This document shows positions 37,140 to 49,081 of a stretch of DNA of 64,000 nucleotides, piece after piece. The stretch spans positions 35,231,765 to 35,295,764 of the forward strand of contig CM068380.1 in NCBI GenBank assembly GCA_034770075.1, given 5' to 3'. Each line of letters opens with the position of its first letter. The stretch's first letter is position 1. The notes under the pieces are model-generated. The model was given only the letters and a program-made list of their open reading frames with translations, was not told where the DNA came from and made no database searches. The stretch comes from Aralia elata. Its lineage: Eukaryota; Streptophyta; Magnoliopsida; Apiales; Araliaceae. Position numbers and translations under genes: made by a program.

Positions 37140-38369
37140 TGCCCTAATGCAGCCTATTTCAGCTCAGTTTCTTCATTTCAGTCGAGAGGTTCAGCAGCAG
37201 CGGCGACGGAAAAAGAAAGAAAAAGAAGGAGAAAACAGCAGAAAATAAGAGAAATTAAGAGAGAAAAGAGGGAGAAATAGTGAGCAATTGTACCCATTTT
37301 GTGAGATTACATCTCATATTTTCTATTCTATTCAATACACAAATTCATACATATTGTGGCGATTATTTGCAAGGTGAAAAATCCTTTGGTTTAGCATTTT
37401 GTTTTACCATTTTTGTTAAGCTTTTTGTCATCCAAATTATATTAAATGTAGTTGTTCTTGTATATTGTTGTGAATCCATGGATTGAGGGCTATTAGTGAG
37501 GGTTCCCAAATGGAACGAAATTCCTCCTAATGGCCCGATGATATCCATTTGGTGAAATTTTAGCTCGTTGTAATGATGTATTGTGCATAGATTGTTTAGA
37601 TTGCTATTTTTAGGATCTTGTGGGTGTGTAGCGATTTTGGATGTGAGCCTAGGAGCGCGACCCCGTGGTCCAAATCCGATGATTGACATCTTTTGATGTA
37701 TGTAATAAATTCGATGTACTTTTCATTGTAAATATGTAATCGTCGGGCCTTAAAACGACGCCAAGGCGAGAATCGCGTTTAAGGCCCCGTCATAGAGAAA
37801 ATATGCGATTGTGGGCGTTCGGGGTTATTTTGATGGCTTACATGCCCATGAATAGCCCCGACGCGTGTTTATGCTTGATTTGATTTATGAGACGAAATTG
37901 ATTTCAAAGCTAAACGATAAGATTTTTATAAAATCAAATCAAACTAGGTTATTAGAATCACGAGGCTAAAATTGGGAATGCTAATGGATGTCGATTCCTA
38001 TTTAACGAGAAGGCAAAAGAAAAATCGTTTTTTCAAACATCACAAAATTGATTTTATGGAAATAAGTAATGTTTTATTAAACCTTTGTACATAGGGTTAA
38101 AGAGATTCTAGAAGTTGCCCATCGTTTGAGTTACGAAAGCAACGTATAGATCTCGATTCCTATTTTGACAAAGGTTTAAAACTCCTGTTTTGCCAAAACG
38201 ACACCTAAAGAAAATCTCATAGTTTTTGACAATTAAAATCAAATCTTTTCTCATAAAGCTTTCTCGTGTATGCCGAAAAGACATTCCGAAGCATTCTCAA
38301 ATTAAAGCACGACTTTCCCTAAAAATCCAAATGATTCTTTCATACAAACTCACCACAACATTCACAGGG

Positions 38370-38404
38370 GCACACACACACACACACGCGCACACACACA
38401 CACA
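38370..38404. repeat. (CA)n microsatellite in gypsy-2 5' LTR
   Basis: CA repeat interrupted by CGCG. The 3' LTR copy (46911-46947) differs in repeat number, which explains the 2-bp length difference between the LTRs. Confidence 0.9.
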
Positions 38405-38771
38405 TTCGAGAATTAAAGGATAGGAATGCATCAAGATTGCGGTAACCGTGTTTCACGGAAGTCGGGGGGTGCCTAACATCTTCCCCTCGCTTAAGCAAGC
38501 CCCCGAACTCTATGAATCTCGGTTCGCAGACCAATTAATTCGGAGTCACATATGAGCCAGCGATTTACGAAAACGAAATTCGGATGAGTTGGTACATCCA
38601 TTTCAAATATACCAACTGGCGACTCTGGTTAATTGGCTCATCATAAAAAACGATCTTTCAAAACCCCGTCGACATTAATGCCGACCTTTTCCAAAAATCA
38701 TTCAATCAAAAGGCTAAAATTGGAAAGGGTAACAAATCACCCCATAAGCGGATAAACCCGGCGTTGACAGC

Positions 38772-38789
38772 TGGCGACTCCGCTGGGGA
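38772..38789 (+). other. Primer binding site of gypsy-2
   Basis: TGGCGACTCCGCTGGGGA, two bases after the LTR end, as in gypsy-1. Confidence 0.85.
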
Positions 38790-39731
38790 ACATTAGAGGG
38801 CTTAAGCCGCGTTTAAATCTTGATGCTATCCTATCCTTTAAAATTTATAAATGTGTATGTGCGTGCGACATTTTGACTTCTTTTATTGTTATGTGAATGT
38901 GTGTTGTTGTCCAATGAATGAATGATTGAATGGGTTTGCTTTACTTCAAAGTAATCATTTGCATACGGTGAGGACGATGAATGTGAATGGATGTTGAGAG
39001 AGTACCTCCTCCTGAGGCGAACCTGTCGGTTGCTTATTACTGGACTCGAAGGGGCTGCTCCCCGGAGATGGCTCAGGAAACGCACCACCCAAATCCGCTC
39101 CAATCGAAAGGATTCAGGCGAGTAGATTGCAAAGATTTGGGGACCTTCATGCCGAAAAGCCCGTGAGAGTAAACCTAGGGTAGGTCAGCCTCTGATAAAC
39201 CTAACGAAAGGGAAGCTTCTTCATGCCCTTTTATCGTTCAGTCAAATAAATAAATGTCATGTAAATGTCATACCGGCATCATCGTAATAAATATGTCATG
39301 TATCATGTGATTACATCACCTGCACATATAAAGAGAATACTGACATGGTTTTGCAGGAGGGCAATCCATACCACATACCAAGGTTTTCTAAAACCTCTAA
39401 ATACTATCCTGTCATCAAACACTGACCTTGTTTTGCAGGATAAGATTAGAGAACCGTGAATGCGTGGCATAACAATCACAAAGAACCCGGAGTAGGGGCA
39501 TATTCGACCACAAAAAAAAAAAAGAAAGAATAATAATCATGCATCAGTGTTGACAGGCATCTGCCAATTTGTAACTGACACAGTACTAAACCACGGCCCT
39601 GGTTTGTTTTGTGAGACTGCCCCTAAGACCCAAATAAGAGGCCGTAAAATCCATACTCCATCCATCCAAATGGCAGAAGCCGGTAGCCATGAAATACACT
39701 GGCTTCCCTGATTCACACATCACGGTACGAG
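38790..39731 (+). other. Gypsy-2 leader; gag missing
   Basis: 39010-39230 is homologous to the gypsy-1 leader. From 39478 an A-rich segment follows the phrase AACCCGGAGTAGGGGCA, which recurs at about 40645. No gag can be recognised. Confidence 0.7.
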
Positions 39732-40212
39732 ATGAGCTTTAAGGGGGAAATTGCGGTACAGACTTGTCCGGCCTGCGAGGATCAGATCGGAGGGATCTCC
39801 CATAGTGACGCCCCTCCTAAATGGGCTTGGTATCAAAATATTAAAGAGTTCCTTCGATATAGCTCCCCTCCCGAAAATGCAGATCTGACCAAGGAAAGAG
39901 AATCCAAGGATGGGCAGTGAAATTCGTCCTAAGCGGAGACGATTTGCATGAATAGGACCTAGCTACGGGACTGCTGAGATATCTGGAAGCCGAAGAAGCC
40001 CACAGATTAATGAACGAAGTACATGGCAATGTGTGCAGAGCCCATATGAGCAGAACACTTTTTGCAAAGAAAAGCGTGTGAACGGGTCGCTACGGGCTAA
40101 CCGTGAAAACTGATTGCGATACTCATGTCAGGAAATGTCATCAATGCCAGATCCATACCAATGTGATCCATGCACCTCCTAATGAGCTCCATTGCTTGAC
40201 CTCACCGTGGCC
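39732..40212 (+). pseudogene. Gypsy-2 integrase N-terminal fragment, displaced
   Basis: PPKWAWYQNIKEFLR (about 39808-39852) matches the RNase H-integrase junction of gypsy-1 (about 17260-17290). It is followed by the HHCC region (MNEVHGNVC ... CHQCQIHTNVIHAPPNELHC), ending at TSPWP near 40210. It contains several stops and one frameshift. It lies upstream of the RT fragment, the reverse of the normal gypsy order, so the element is rearranged. Confidence 0.8.
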
Positions 40213-40419
40213 AGTTGGACCGTGCATCAGGTGATATCCAGGAAGGGAAAAATCTCGGAGTATGGCAGTGAATCCCGGCCAGTAGAAGATCAATGGGTTT
40301 TAAAATTCTGAGTTTTATTTCAAATCCCTGCACGCTCATGTCATTCTGTCATGTTATCCAAAAGAAGATCATGTGCTGAAATGTTTTATATATATGACAA
40401 GCATTTTTGTTCTATGTCA

Positions 40420-41437
40420 GGTACCCCGATTTGAGGCACTCTAGCCTGACAAGCAATAGGCCAAATTTGAAGGAGGATCACGATTTTGGTATAAAGCTAG
40501 AGTTCGATCTGAGGGGGATTGAGCAGGACGAGACAGATATCGACAATACGCCTGCCGAGATTCCAAGGATGGGTCGAAGGTAAACCCAAAACCGACTTAA
40601 GACCAAACCATCGCCATCAAACATCAGAACCCCTAACGATCACAAAGAACCCGGAGTAGGGGCAAATTCGAACACAAAAAAAAAAGAAAAAGAAAAGAAA
40701 ATATAGCCGAGTTGTTGAGCCTGTATGGAGATAGGTTCGATTTGTCCCATGGCAACGTGATTGGATTGTCCACAGACGTTATAAGACATCGACTGCCCAT
40801 CAAGGAGGGTTCCGACCAATTAAGCAAAGGTTGAGAACGTTGAAACCTGAATGGAGGTTGAAAGTAAAGGACGAGATTATCAAGCGGTTTAAAGCAGGAA
40901 TCATCACGGTGTTTATTTACCCTGAATGGCTTTCCAACAGAATCCCAGTACCACAGCCTGGAGGAGAAGTAAGGGGCCGCATCGACCATAGAAATCTGAA
41001 CGATGCCCTCAAGGAGGAGATATACGACAAATTCAAGATCAAACATTTTGATTCAATCACTTACCGGCCCAAAATGAATGGGGCAGTAGGGGATACAAAT
41101 AAAACACAAGGACGATCATGGGAAGAATGTCCGCCAATTGTCGGGGATGGCCGGATTTATTGTCGCTCACCCTGTTTGCCTGTCGAACCTCAGTTCGCAC
41201 ATTTGCAGGGGCAACCCCTTATGCATCTCCCGGACATACGACAAAAGGGTAGGATCCCGGAAATTCAAAATAAACGATTTAGTCCTCAAAAGGATCGCGC
41301 CCTGCCAAGACGAAGCTATGTGGTTTCGCTCTAAATCAAAAGGAGCCGTCACGATAAAAAATCCTCTCTGGGAGAGCCCTCATCTTACAAGGAATAGACG
41401 GAAGGCGTTCCCCAGCCCGTTAATTCTGACTCTGTGA
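40420..41437 (+). pseudogene. Gypsy-2 linker and RT N-terminus fused to integrase C-terminus
   Basis: 40420-40640 matches the protease-RT linker of gypsy-1 (LEFDLRGIEQDE). 40720-41010 matches the RT N-terminus (STDVIRHRLPIKEG, then LKPEWRLKVKDEIIKRFKAG and RIDHRNLND). At about 41015-41025 the sequence jumps without a stop into the integrase: KFKIKHFDSITYRPKMNG and downstream parts. The RT palm with YVDD, RNase H and the integrase core are deleted. The main frame ends at 41334, with the homologous sequence continuing in another frame to 41437. It cannot be functional. Confidence 0.85.
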
Positions 41438-41439
41438 AA

Positions 41440-42085
41440 CCACTCTTTTAAAAAAAAATAAATAAAAAAAAAATCAAAAAAATCAAAAAATAAAAAAAAT
41501 CAAAAATCTCCCAAACCTTTCAACAGGTCAAAGGACCGGATCTTTTGTCAGCCCAGCAAGATACCGATGCAACCAGTACGAGGGAGATCACAAGAAAAGC
41601 AACTTAACACTGGGGCATTTGTCAACTACCCAGGAAATGATAACGTGCAAATTGGCACCCATGCAACAATCTCATCAGCATGCACCATCATCATCAAATG
41701 CTACCTCATTCAATCTTCAACGGTACGATCATCTGGCATTTGTCAAGCATAGTTTTCCCGGGATACGATGACCCGCGTGAAAGGGGGATTTTATTTGACT
41801 TGATAGGAATCGGATTAACTCTGACAAGCATCCGTGGAGCACGATCGTGAGTATGATTAGACGAAGAAGGCTATTCAACCTTTTGATCGGGTACAAAGCC
41901 TTAATTCAAAGCAACGTTTGCGACAGAATCGACCTCATGTGACAGCCTTCACTTTGCATTTGCACAAACTTTCAGTTGTGGGGTATAAAACTATGACGAC
42001 GTTGATGGCAATTAACACGTGGTCAGACAGTCAATAATTTTCAAGCTAAAATCAAGAAGTCAGACGATAAATGATCATCAAGCTG
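41440..42085 (+). other. Gypsy-2 3' untranslated region, first part
   Basis: An A-rich tract at about 41449-41505, then unique sequence without credible ORFs. No gene seen. Confidence 0.6.
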
Positions 42086-42090
42086 ATGTC

Positions 42091-42570
42091 TCGAATCGTG
42101 GCCTGGGTTATTCGAGTAATTAAGCCCGAGGGGTGTCTATACACCTGGTGCCCTAAAGCCGTCTGGTTTGGGAGTTGCTGGCCCAACACTCGTTACATGG
42201 GTAACTGAGAGCCTAAGAAAACGAGCATTACAGTAGAGGAGGCCCGAGCAGATTCGAATCGTGGCATGGGCTACTCGAGTAATTAAGCCTAGGGGGGTGT
42301 CTCTGCATCTGGTGCCCTAAAGCCATCTGGTTTGGGAGTCACCGGCCTAACACTCGCTACATGGGTAACTCAAGCCTAAGAAAACGAATCTTGCGAAAGG
42401 TCAAGCAAAGAATGAGTGGGGCAGACCACCAACTTGTCTCGAACCGTGGCCTTTGTTACTCGAGTAAATAAACCCGAAGGGGTGTCTGTACACCTAATGC
42501 CCCAAAACCGTCTGGTTCGGGAGTCATTGGTCCAAAACTCGTTAAATGGGTAACTTTGGATAGCCTAAGA
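42091..42570 (+). repeat. Three tandem units of ~160-185 bp in gypsy-2 3' UTR
   Basis: Units start at 42091, 42253 and 42439 with TCGAA(T/C)CGTGGC. Each contains GGGGTGTCT(A/C/G), AAAGCC/AAACCGTCTGGTT and CCTAAGAAAACGA. They are diverged. Confidence 0.85.
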
Positions 42571-42880
42571 AAACGAGACAAGTGAAATGGGCTAATAAAG
42601 AGAAAAGATAATATGGAAAAACTCTCGGCCTTAAACAAGAAGTCATAGAAGAGAAACCCCTACTGAGTGCTGCATCGCACAGTGCATTTGTCATATGACG
42701 TCAATCCTGCTAAGGACGTTGTCGAGAATGGAGACAGAATACTTTTGACGAGGGAAGGTAGTTCTTTTGAATCCGACCTTACTCACGTACAATGACCATG
42801 AATGCTTGAAGGTGTTCTTACGATTTCATAACTCGTCAAATGGAAAATCATCAACTCGCGAGGGATTAAAAAAAAAGAAT

Positions 42881-42912
<32 letters not shown>

Positions 42913-43780
42913 AAAAAAAATATAAATAAAAAAGAATAAAAAATAAAAAATAAATGTGCTTTAACTGCATTTTTGTTGAGATTATAATATCTTTGTGTCG
43001 AGCTAACACTAACGGCCCGAGCTTGCAAGTTTTGGCATTTGTTAGTCATCTGATATGCAGGATCTTGCAGAGCTGTGGATAACTCAGCACGGTCAACATC
43101 GCGAGTTTTCGATAGAATTTCTTGGCAGCGACACGCGCCAAGGCAGAGCAGTTAAGAATCGTGAAATGGAAGGAAGTAGAGGCTGTACAGAACTTCTCGT
43201 CATTGGGCCTCTCCCCAATCCTGACTATCACTGCCTCGACATCCAAATGATCCCCGTGCATGAGCATATACGAGGATGATATAATGCGGGACAACAGCAT
43301 ATCGGCCATCAGAAATGATAAAAAGGCCAAGGAGCCCAACATACCTGTCGATCATCACAGAGAGCGAAACAGACTGTCTCAAATGAAGACGACCAAGAAC
43401 AGGCAGAGTACAAAACCGATGTTGAAGTCTAGAAGCTACACTTCACGAAGACGCGTGATCCAATCAAATGTTGGCAAGCAACGACGACTGTCGAATTGTA
43501 TCATTTGACTGAACAGGGGTCATTTCTATCTAAACATATGTTGTGCACATGCATCTGTCCATAACATATCTGCCAGATCATGCATAACATCTTTTTCATG
43601 CATGTAGGTACGATCAAAATGAAAATCTTCAGGAAAGTATAAGCACGTCGCTTTCAACCTCACAAATGATCAGACCGTGATGGCTTTTGCGGCATAGTAC
43701 GTGGACGATGTTGGTGGGAGATCCGGGTCCTGATCACACATTCCACTTCAAGAAATCCCTCAAAAAAAAAAAAAAAAAAA
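42571..43780 (+). other. Gypsy-2 3' untranslated region, middle part
   Basis: Non-coding. An A-rich block with GAAAAAAAAA units spans 42865-42955. ORFs at 43046-43508 overlap on both strands, show no recognisable domain and are probably chance frames. Confidence 0.6.
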
Positions 43781-44028
43781 AAGAAAAAAGACAAAAAACA
43801 ACAAACCCTGGGAAGGGCTGAGATCCACGCGAACCACAACAAGATGGTGAGCACCCCTAGGAAGGGCTGATATCCACAAAAAGAAAAAAGACAAAAAACA
43901 ACAAACCCTGGGAAGGGCTGAGATCCACGCGAACCACAACAAGATGGTGAGCAACCCTGGGAAGGGCTGATATCCACAAAAAGAAAAAAGATAAAAAACA
44001 ACAAACACTGGGAAGGGCTGAGATCCAG
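43781..44028 (+). repeat. 100-bp tandem repeat in gypsy-2 3' UTR
   Basis: Units start at 43781, 43881 and 43981 (AAGAAAAAAG). Each holds two GGGAAGGGCTGA(G/T)ATCCA-type half-units. Confidence 0.9.
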
Positions 44029-44728
44029 ACAATCGACCGGCGATGATAACCGGCGATTATGAGATGGATGTCCGGCGACGAAAACCGGCTCCGACAAGAC
44101 AATCGACCGGCGACGATAACCGGCGATTACGAGATGGATGACCGGCGACGAAAACCGGCTCCGACAAGATAACCAACCGGCGACGATAACCGGGGGTTAC
44201 GAGATGGGTGACCGGCGATGATACCCGGCCCCGACGAGACAATCGACCGGCGACGATAACCGGCGATTACGAGATGGATGTCCGGCGACGAAAACCGGCT
44301 CCGACAAGATAACCAACCGGCGACGATAACCGGGGGTTACGAGATGGGTGACCGGCGACGATACCCGGCCCCGACGAGACAATCGACCGGCGACGATAAC
44401 CGACGATTACGAGATGAATGTCCGGCGACGAAAACCGGCTCCGACAAGATAACCAACCGGCAACGATAACCGGGGGTTACGAGATGGGTGACCGGCGACG
44501 ATACCCGGCCCCGATGAGACAATCGACCGGCGACGATAACCAGCGATTACGAGATGGATGTCCGGCGACGAAAACCGGCTCCGACAAGATAACCAACCGG
44601 CGACGATAACCGGGGGTTACGAGATGGGTGACCGGCGACGATACCCGGCCCCGACGAGACAATTGACCGGCGACGATAACCGGCGATTACGAGATGGATG
44701 TCCGGCGACGAAAACCGGCTCCGACAAA
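44029..44728 (+). repeat. Satellite-like array: ten 70-bp monomers in a 140-bp higher-order repeat
   Basis: Type A monomers (GACAATCGACCGGCGACGAT...) and type B monomers (GATAACCAACCGGCGACGAT...) follow the order A, A, then B-A four times. Each monomer is 70 bp and contains several CCGG sites. Divergence between units is low. A related degenerate stretch (CCGGATACGAGACCCGG) follows at about 44974-45060. Tandem arrays in the 3' UTR of Tat-lineage elements are known sources of plant satellites. Confidence 0.93.
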
Positions 44729-45244
44729 TGGTGACACCTGTAGAATCGTATCAAAAGACTGTACAGGGGTCATTTTTCATTTTAAATGTTGTGTCACATG
44801 CCTTGAATAAGTGATAATTTTGTACGTGATCCATGCAGGTTAGGTGTCAAGGTCCTAGCCTATCAAAGTCAAAAGCAATGGTTGCCAAGAACGATGTGCG
44901 AGGACGAACTCCAAGGATGCCCTTCAAAGCTAGTCAGGAGAATAACTTCCTTTGATGACAATGGGATGGAATAAGGTGATTACGAGAGGGGTGACCGGAT
45001 ACGAGACCCGGCACTCACAGGACAATCGACCGGATACGAGACCCGGCGATTACGAGAAGAGCGACAGATCAGGGATGGATGCATTGACACCCTTACAAAT
45101 GTGTTGCATGCCTTACATCTTGCGTTACATCATAAGTTGTATGTGTTACATCATGTATGCACTGTCATTCTTATGCACTGTCATTCATGCATCGGGTGTC
45201 TATTTCTTTATCATGTTCATTTCATTTAACATTTCATAAACATG
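44729..45244 (+). other. Gypsy-2 3' untranslated region, last part
   Basis: Non-coding sequence with degenerate CCGG-containing monomers at 44974-45060 and ATGTTACATCAT-type words. No gene. Confidence 0.6.
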
Positions 45245-45259
45245 ATAAAGAGGGGCAGC
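45245..45259 (+). other. Polypurine tract of gypsy-2
   Basis: ATAAAGAGGGGCAGC directly precedes the 3' LTR start TGTAGACAACC. Confidence 0.8.
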
Positions 45260-47313
45260 TGTAGACAACCAAATTTTGCACTTCCTATACTGACCATGAT
45301 AGGAGGGCAAATTCGTCCATTGGGCCGGCCTGCGAGAGCAAAAGATGGGCACCGGAACGAACACTCGACGTCACCGCAACGATTTACAAATCAAAATCGA
45401 CGTGACAGCAAGGCCGTCCGAAATGAGCATGCCCAAATGATGTGGCACGTCTCCCAGTGATTCCCGGACTGCAAAATACAAGCCTGTCGGCAAAAACTGA
45501 CGTCACGACACGAGAAACGAGGTGCGGTTCGGAAAACGAGAAAATTAACCCACCCAGCCGCGGATCAATCTGCGGCCAAAAGATTAAAATAATGGTAGTG
45601 CGCGAGACGGCTGAGCGCGATGGGCGGTGGGCCAGCCAGCCGCAAATCAATCTGCGGCCAAGCCGCAGATCAATCTGCGGCTGCCCTAATGCAGCCTATT
45701 TCAGCTCAGTTTCTTCATTTCAGTCGAGAGGTTCAGCAGCAGCAGCGGCGGAAAAAGAAAGAAAAAGAAGGAGAAAACAGCAGAAAATAAGAGAAATTAA
45801 GAGAGAAAAGAGGGAGAAATAGTGAGCAATTGTACCCATTTTGTGAGATTACATCTCATATTTTCTATTCTATTCAATACACAAATTCATACATATTGTG
45901 GCGATTATTTGCAAGGTGAAAAATCCTTTGGTTTAGCATTTTGTTTTACCATTTTTGTTAAGCTTTTTGTCATCCAAATTATATTAAATGTAGTTGTTCT
46001 TGTATATTGTTGTGAATCCATGGATTGAGGGCTATTAGTGAGGGTTCCCAAATGGAACGAAATTCCTCCTAATGGCCCGATGATATCCATTTGGTGAAAT
46101 TTTAGCTCGTTGTAATGATGTATTGTGCATAGATTGTTTAGATTGCTATTTTTAGGATCTTGTGGGTGTGTAGCGATTTTGGATGTGAGCCTAGGAGCGC
46201 GACCCCGTGGTCCAAATCCGATGATTGACATCTTTTGATGTATGTAATAAATTCGATGTACTTTTCATTGTAAATATGTAATCGTCGGGCCTTAAAACGA
46301 CGCCAAGGCGAGAATCGCGTTTAAGGCCCCGTCATAGAGAAAATATGCGATTGTGGGCGTTCGGGGTTATTTTGATGGCTTACATGCCCATGAATAGCCC
46401 CGACGCGTGTTTATGCTTGATTTGATTTATGAGACGAAATTGATTTCAAAGCTAAACGATAAGATTTTTATAAAATCAAATCAAACTAGGTTATTAGAAT
46501 CACGAGGCTAAAATTGGGAATGCTAATGGATGTCGATTCCTATTTAACGAGAAGGCAAAAGAAAAATCGTTTTTTCAAACATCACAAAATTGATTTTATG
46601 GAAATAAGTAATGTTTTATTAAACCTTTGTACATAGGGTTAAAGAGATTCTAGAAGTTGCCCATCGTTTGAGTTACGAAAGCAACGTATAGATCTCGATT
46701 CCTATTTTGACAAAGGTTTAAAACTCCTGTTTTGCCAAAACGACACCTAAAGAAAATCTCATAGTTTTTGACAATTAAAATCAAATCTTTTCTCATAAAG
46801 CTTTCTCGTGTATGCCGAAAAGACATTCCGAAGCATTCTCAAATTAAAGCACGACTTTCCCTAAAAATCCAAATGATTCTTTCATACAAACTCACCACAA
46901 CATTCACAGGGGCACACACACACACACACACGCGCACACACACACACATTCGAGAATTAAAGGATAGGAATGCATCAAGATTGCGGTAACCGTGTTTCAC
47001 GGAAGTCGGGGGGTGCCTAACACCTTCCCCTCGCTTAAGCAAGCCCCCGAACTCTATGAATCTCGGTTCGCAGACCAATTAATTCGGAGTCACATATGAG
47101 CCAGCGATTTACGAAAACGAAATTCGGATGAGTTGGTACATCCATTTCAAATATACCAACTGGCGACTCTGGTTAATTGGCTCATCATAAAAAACGATCT
47201 TTCAAAACCCCGTCGACATTAATGCCGACCTTTTCCAAAAATCATTCAATCAAAAGGCTAAAATTGGAAAGGGTAACAAATCACCCCATAAGCGGATAAA
47301 CCCGGCGTTGACA
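45260..47313 (+). mobile_element. Gypsy-2 3' LTR
   Basis: 2054 bp, nearly identical to 36718-38769. It begins TGTAGACAACC (ACACCC in the 5' copy) and ends CGGCGTTGACA before GTTAC. Confidence 0.95.
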
Positions 47314-47318
47314 GTTAC

Positions 47319-47489
47319 GACGCTTGTTCGTTCGTACGCCAAACTTGCCTATTCGAACGCCCAAGCGACACGCAATTGCGTACACCTAGCCCGCCTATTC
47401 AATTTATCTCATACTCATTGGTTAATGTTAAGCATCATTATAAATCATAACATTCATATTTTAGAACTTAGAACGTCATTTTACATTGT
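47319..47489 (+). mobile_element. L4, right part, truncated
   Basis: It matches L5 from about 56608 to 56778, then stops at ATTGT, a word shared by L and the copia LTR. The remaining 1.8 kb of L (56779-58556 in L5) is absent. The next base belongs to an upstream part of the copia LTR. Confidence 0.88.
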
Positions 47490-48208
47490 AATAATAAGTT
47501 AAGTGTATTTAATTTAGTCTATGGAGATAGAATAAATTAAAAAGGTTAATATTTATTATTTAATATTTTGAAAATATTAAATATAAATTAATAAGAGGAG
47601 TCTTATTATTATTATTACTATTACTATTATTTAATTCCTAATAGGGATTGGAAATTAATTAATAGAAGTACTCTTCCATGAATTCCTAATTGGATTAGGA
47701 GCATAATTAATTAAAGGAGTTTAATTATAATAGAAACCCTAATCCTAAATAGTTTAGGGAAGGGTTATTCCTACATCTATAAATAAGAGGAGTCTTATCA
47801 TATATTAGGGTTACACACTCTTGCATTAGATTGTGGAGAGTACTTGCAATTTCTATAGAGATAGAAACTAGGGTTTTGCCCATACCCAACTTCTTGAATA
47901 CATATTCTTCCTTGGTGGATCACCTCTAGAGGCCAAACACTTGGGTGGCTAACGTTGATCAAAGGAAGGAATCTCATCGATGAAAATTTAAGGAGAACGC
48001 GAAGGAATTGGAGGTGAACTTGTACCCGAGGAAGCACGGTTCTACGAGGGTGTAATTTCTTAATCTCTATCTCTTTCGTTAATTGATAATTGAACACAAG
48101 GAAAGATCATGGTGATGGTTTGTACGAAAATTTTAAAATCTGTTTTATCACGCTTCCGCTTTATTTGTGTAATTTGATTGCATGCTTCCGTTATATACAA
48201 ACCTTACA
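47490..48208 (+). mobile_element. Copia-B 5' LTR, right part
   Basis: It resumes at the LTR position equivalent to 35042, so about 450 bp (35042-35492) occur twice in this LTR. It contains a TATA-like CTATAAATA at 47777-47786 and ends ACAAACCTTACA. It differs from the 3' LTR at about 21 positions over the 450-bp overlap, compared with about 3 for the left copy. Confidence 0.88.
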
Positions 48209-48209
48209 G

Positions 48210-48222
48210 TGGTATCAGAGCC
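48210..48222 (+). other. Primer binding site of copia-B
   Basis: TGGTATCAGAGCC, one base after the LTR, the standard complement of initiator tRNA-Met. Confidence 0.93.
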
Positions 48223-48314
48223 TAATCCTTGTGTTAATTATTAATTTTGATGATTCCATGTATGAATTGATATGCGATACGATCGGATTTTTTGGGCTGA
48301 AAAATGTTTCTGAA

Positions 48315-48455
48315 TCTGCGTCGCGGCGCGGCTGCACCACTTCCAGTTCATTCTGGAGCGCAGTCGCGCCCTAACCCAGAAAACGTTTCTGGGGGTGCAG
48401 AGCGGTCGTGCCGCTCCTAGTTCAATTTGGAGCACGGCCGCACCGGTGTGCAGAC
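48315..48455. repeat. GC-rich palindrome block in copia-B leader
   Basis: Inverted repeat GGCGCGGCTGC (48325-48335) / GCAGTCGCGCC (48360-48370). CCCAGAAA-ACG-TTTCTGGG at 48375-48393. Hairpin GAGCGG-TCGTG-CCGCTC at 48400-48416. The block looks like two diverged copies of a ~55-bp unit. It is absent from copia-A. Confidence 0.8.
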
Positions 48456-49081
48456 TTTGAAAATATTTTTTGTTTTTTTCAATTAAAATAAATGGTTTAT
48501 TTAATTGATATAAGTTTAAAATAAAGATGTTTATTTTATCTGGAATAGGATTTCAGATTGCTAAAATTAAAGGAGTTTAATTTGGATTTGGTTTTTGATT
48601 AAAATAAATGAGTTTATTTTGTTTCAAAACTAAATATTAGCAAAACTTTTGCCCATTAATTGATATCAATGCATATATGGAATGGTTTTATTATTCATGA
48701 GATGAATGTTATTTATTGATACATATAGAGATATGTATGATAATAAATAGGAATTGATTATGGACTATTGACCAATGTGTGATTGGAATTATTTTAGAGG
48801 ATGCTTGAATGTATGAGTTTTTATAAATGGGGTCTGCGTACCTCGTCTTTTCTAATTTTTCTTAATGTAAATTCTATCTCCCTCCTATGTACTTCCCCTT
48901 GACTGCTAATCAAGGTTTCTATTTATTGTAAATAGTTTATGTAATAGGACTAGTTAGAATTAATTTTTGAAAAATTGGAGATAAAGGAGCAAGGAGCGCT
49001 TGAAGACCCGTTTGTAATGGAGCCTGGGTTTAAATGTAATAGTTATATTTAAATTTTATTCTTGCACCCTAGGTTTGACCT

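Larger units (their letters stand above)
36718..38769 (+). mobile_element. Gypsy-2 5' LTR
   Basis: It begins TGTAGACACCCAAATTTTGC and ends CGGCGTTGACA. It contains three GCCGC...GCGGC palindromes (37015-37139), a (CA)n tract (38370-38404) and the hairpin-bearing GGTAACCGTGTTTCACGG stretch shared with gypsy-1. ORFs inside it recur in the 3' LTR and are not genes. Confidence 0.95.
36718..47313 (+). mobile_element. Gypsy-2: Tat-like element with scrambled pol
   Basis: 5' LTR 36718-38769, internal 38770-45259, 3' LTR 45260-47313. GTTAC flanks it at 36713-36717 and 47314-47318. L5 carries the unoccupied site as GTTAT at about 56605. The LTRs differ at about ten positions by eye over 2 kb, so insertion is recent, yet no intact ORF remains. 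It must have been mobilised by a related autonomous element. Confidence 0.95.

Noticed and set aside
36842..37689. ORFs of 126, 108, 88 and 68 residues repeated at 45384-46231
   Set aside because: They lie within the gypsy-2 LTRs and are duplicated only because the LTR is. No domain is recognisable.
43046..43508. Overlapping ORFs of 98, 82, 74 and 60 residues
   Set aside because: They overlap on both strands in the gypsy-2 3' UTR and show no recognisable domain or link to pol.
44029..44728. A series of ~61-residue ORFs on both strands, and a regular direct-repeat array that could recall a CRISPR array
   Set aside because: The ORFs recur every 140 bp because the DNA repeats, and there are no variable spacers. 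It is a satellite-like array in a plant retrotransposon.
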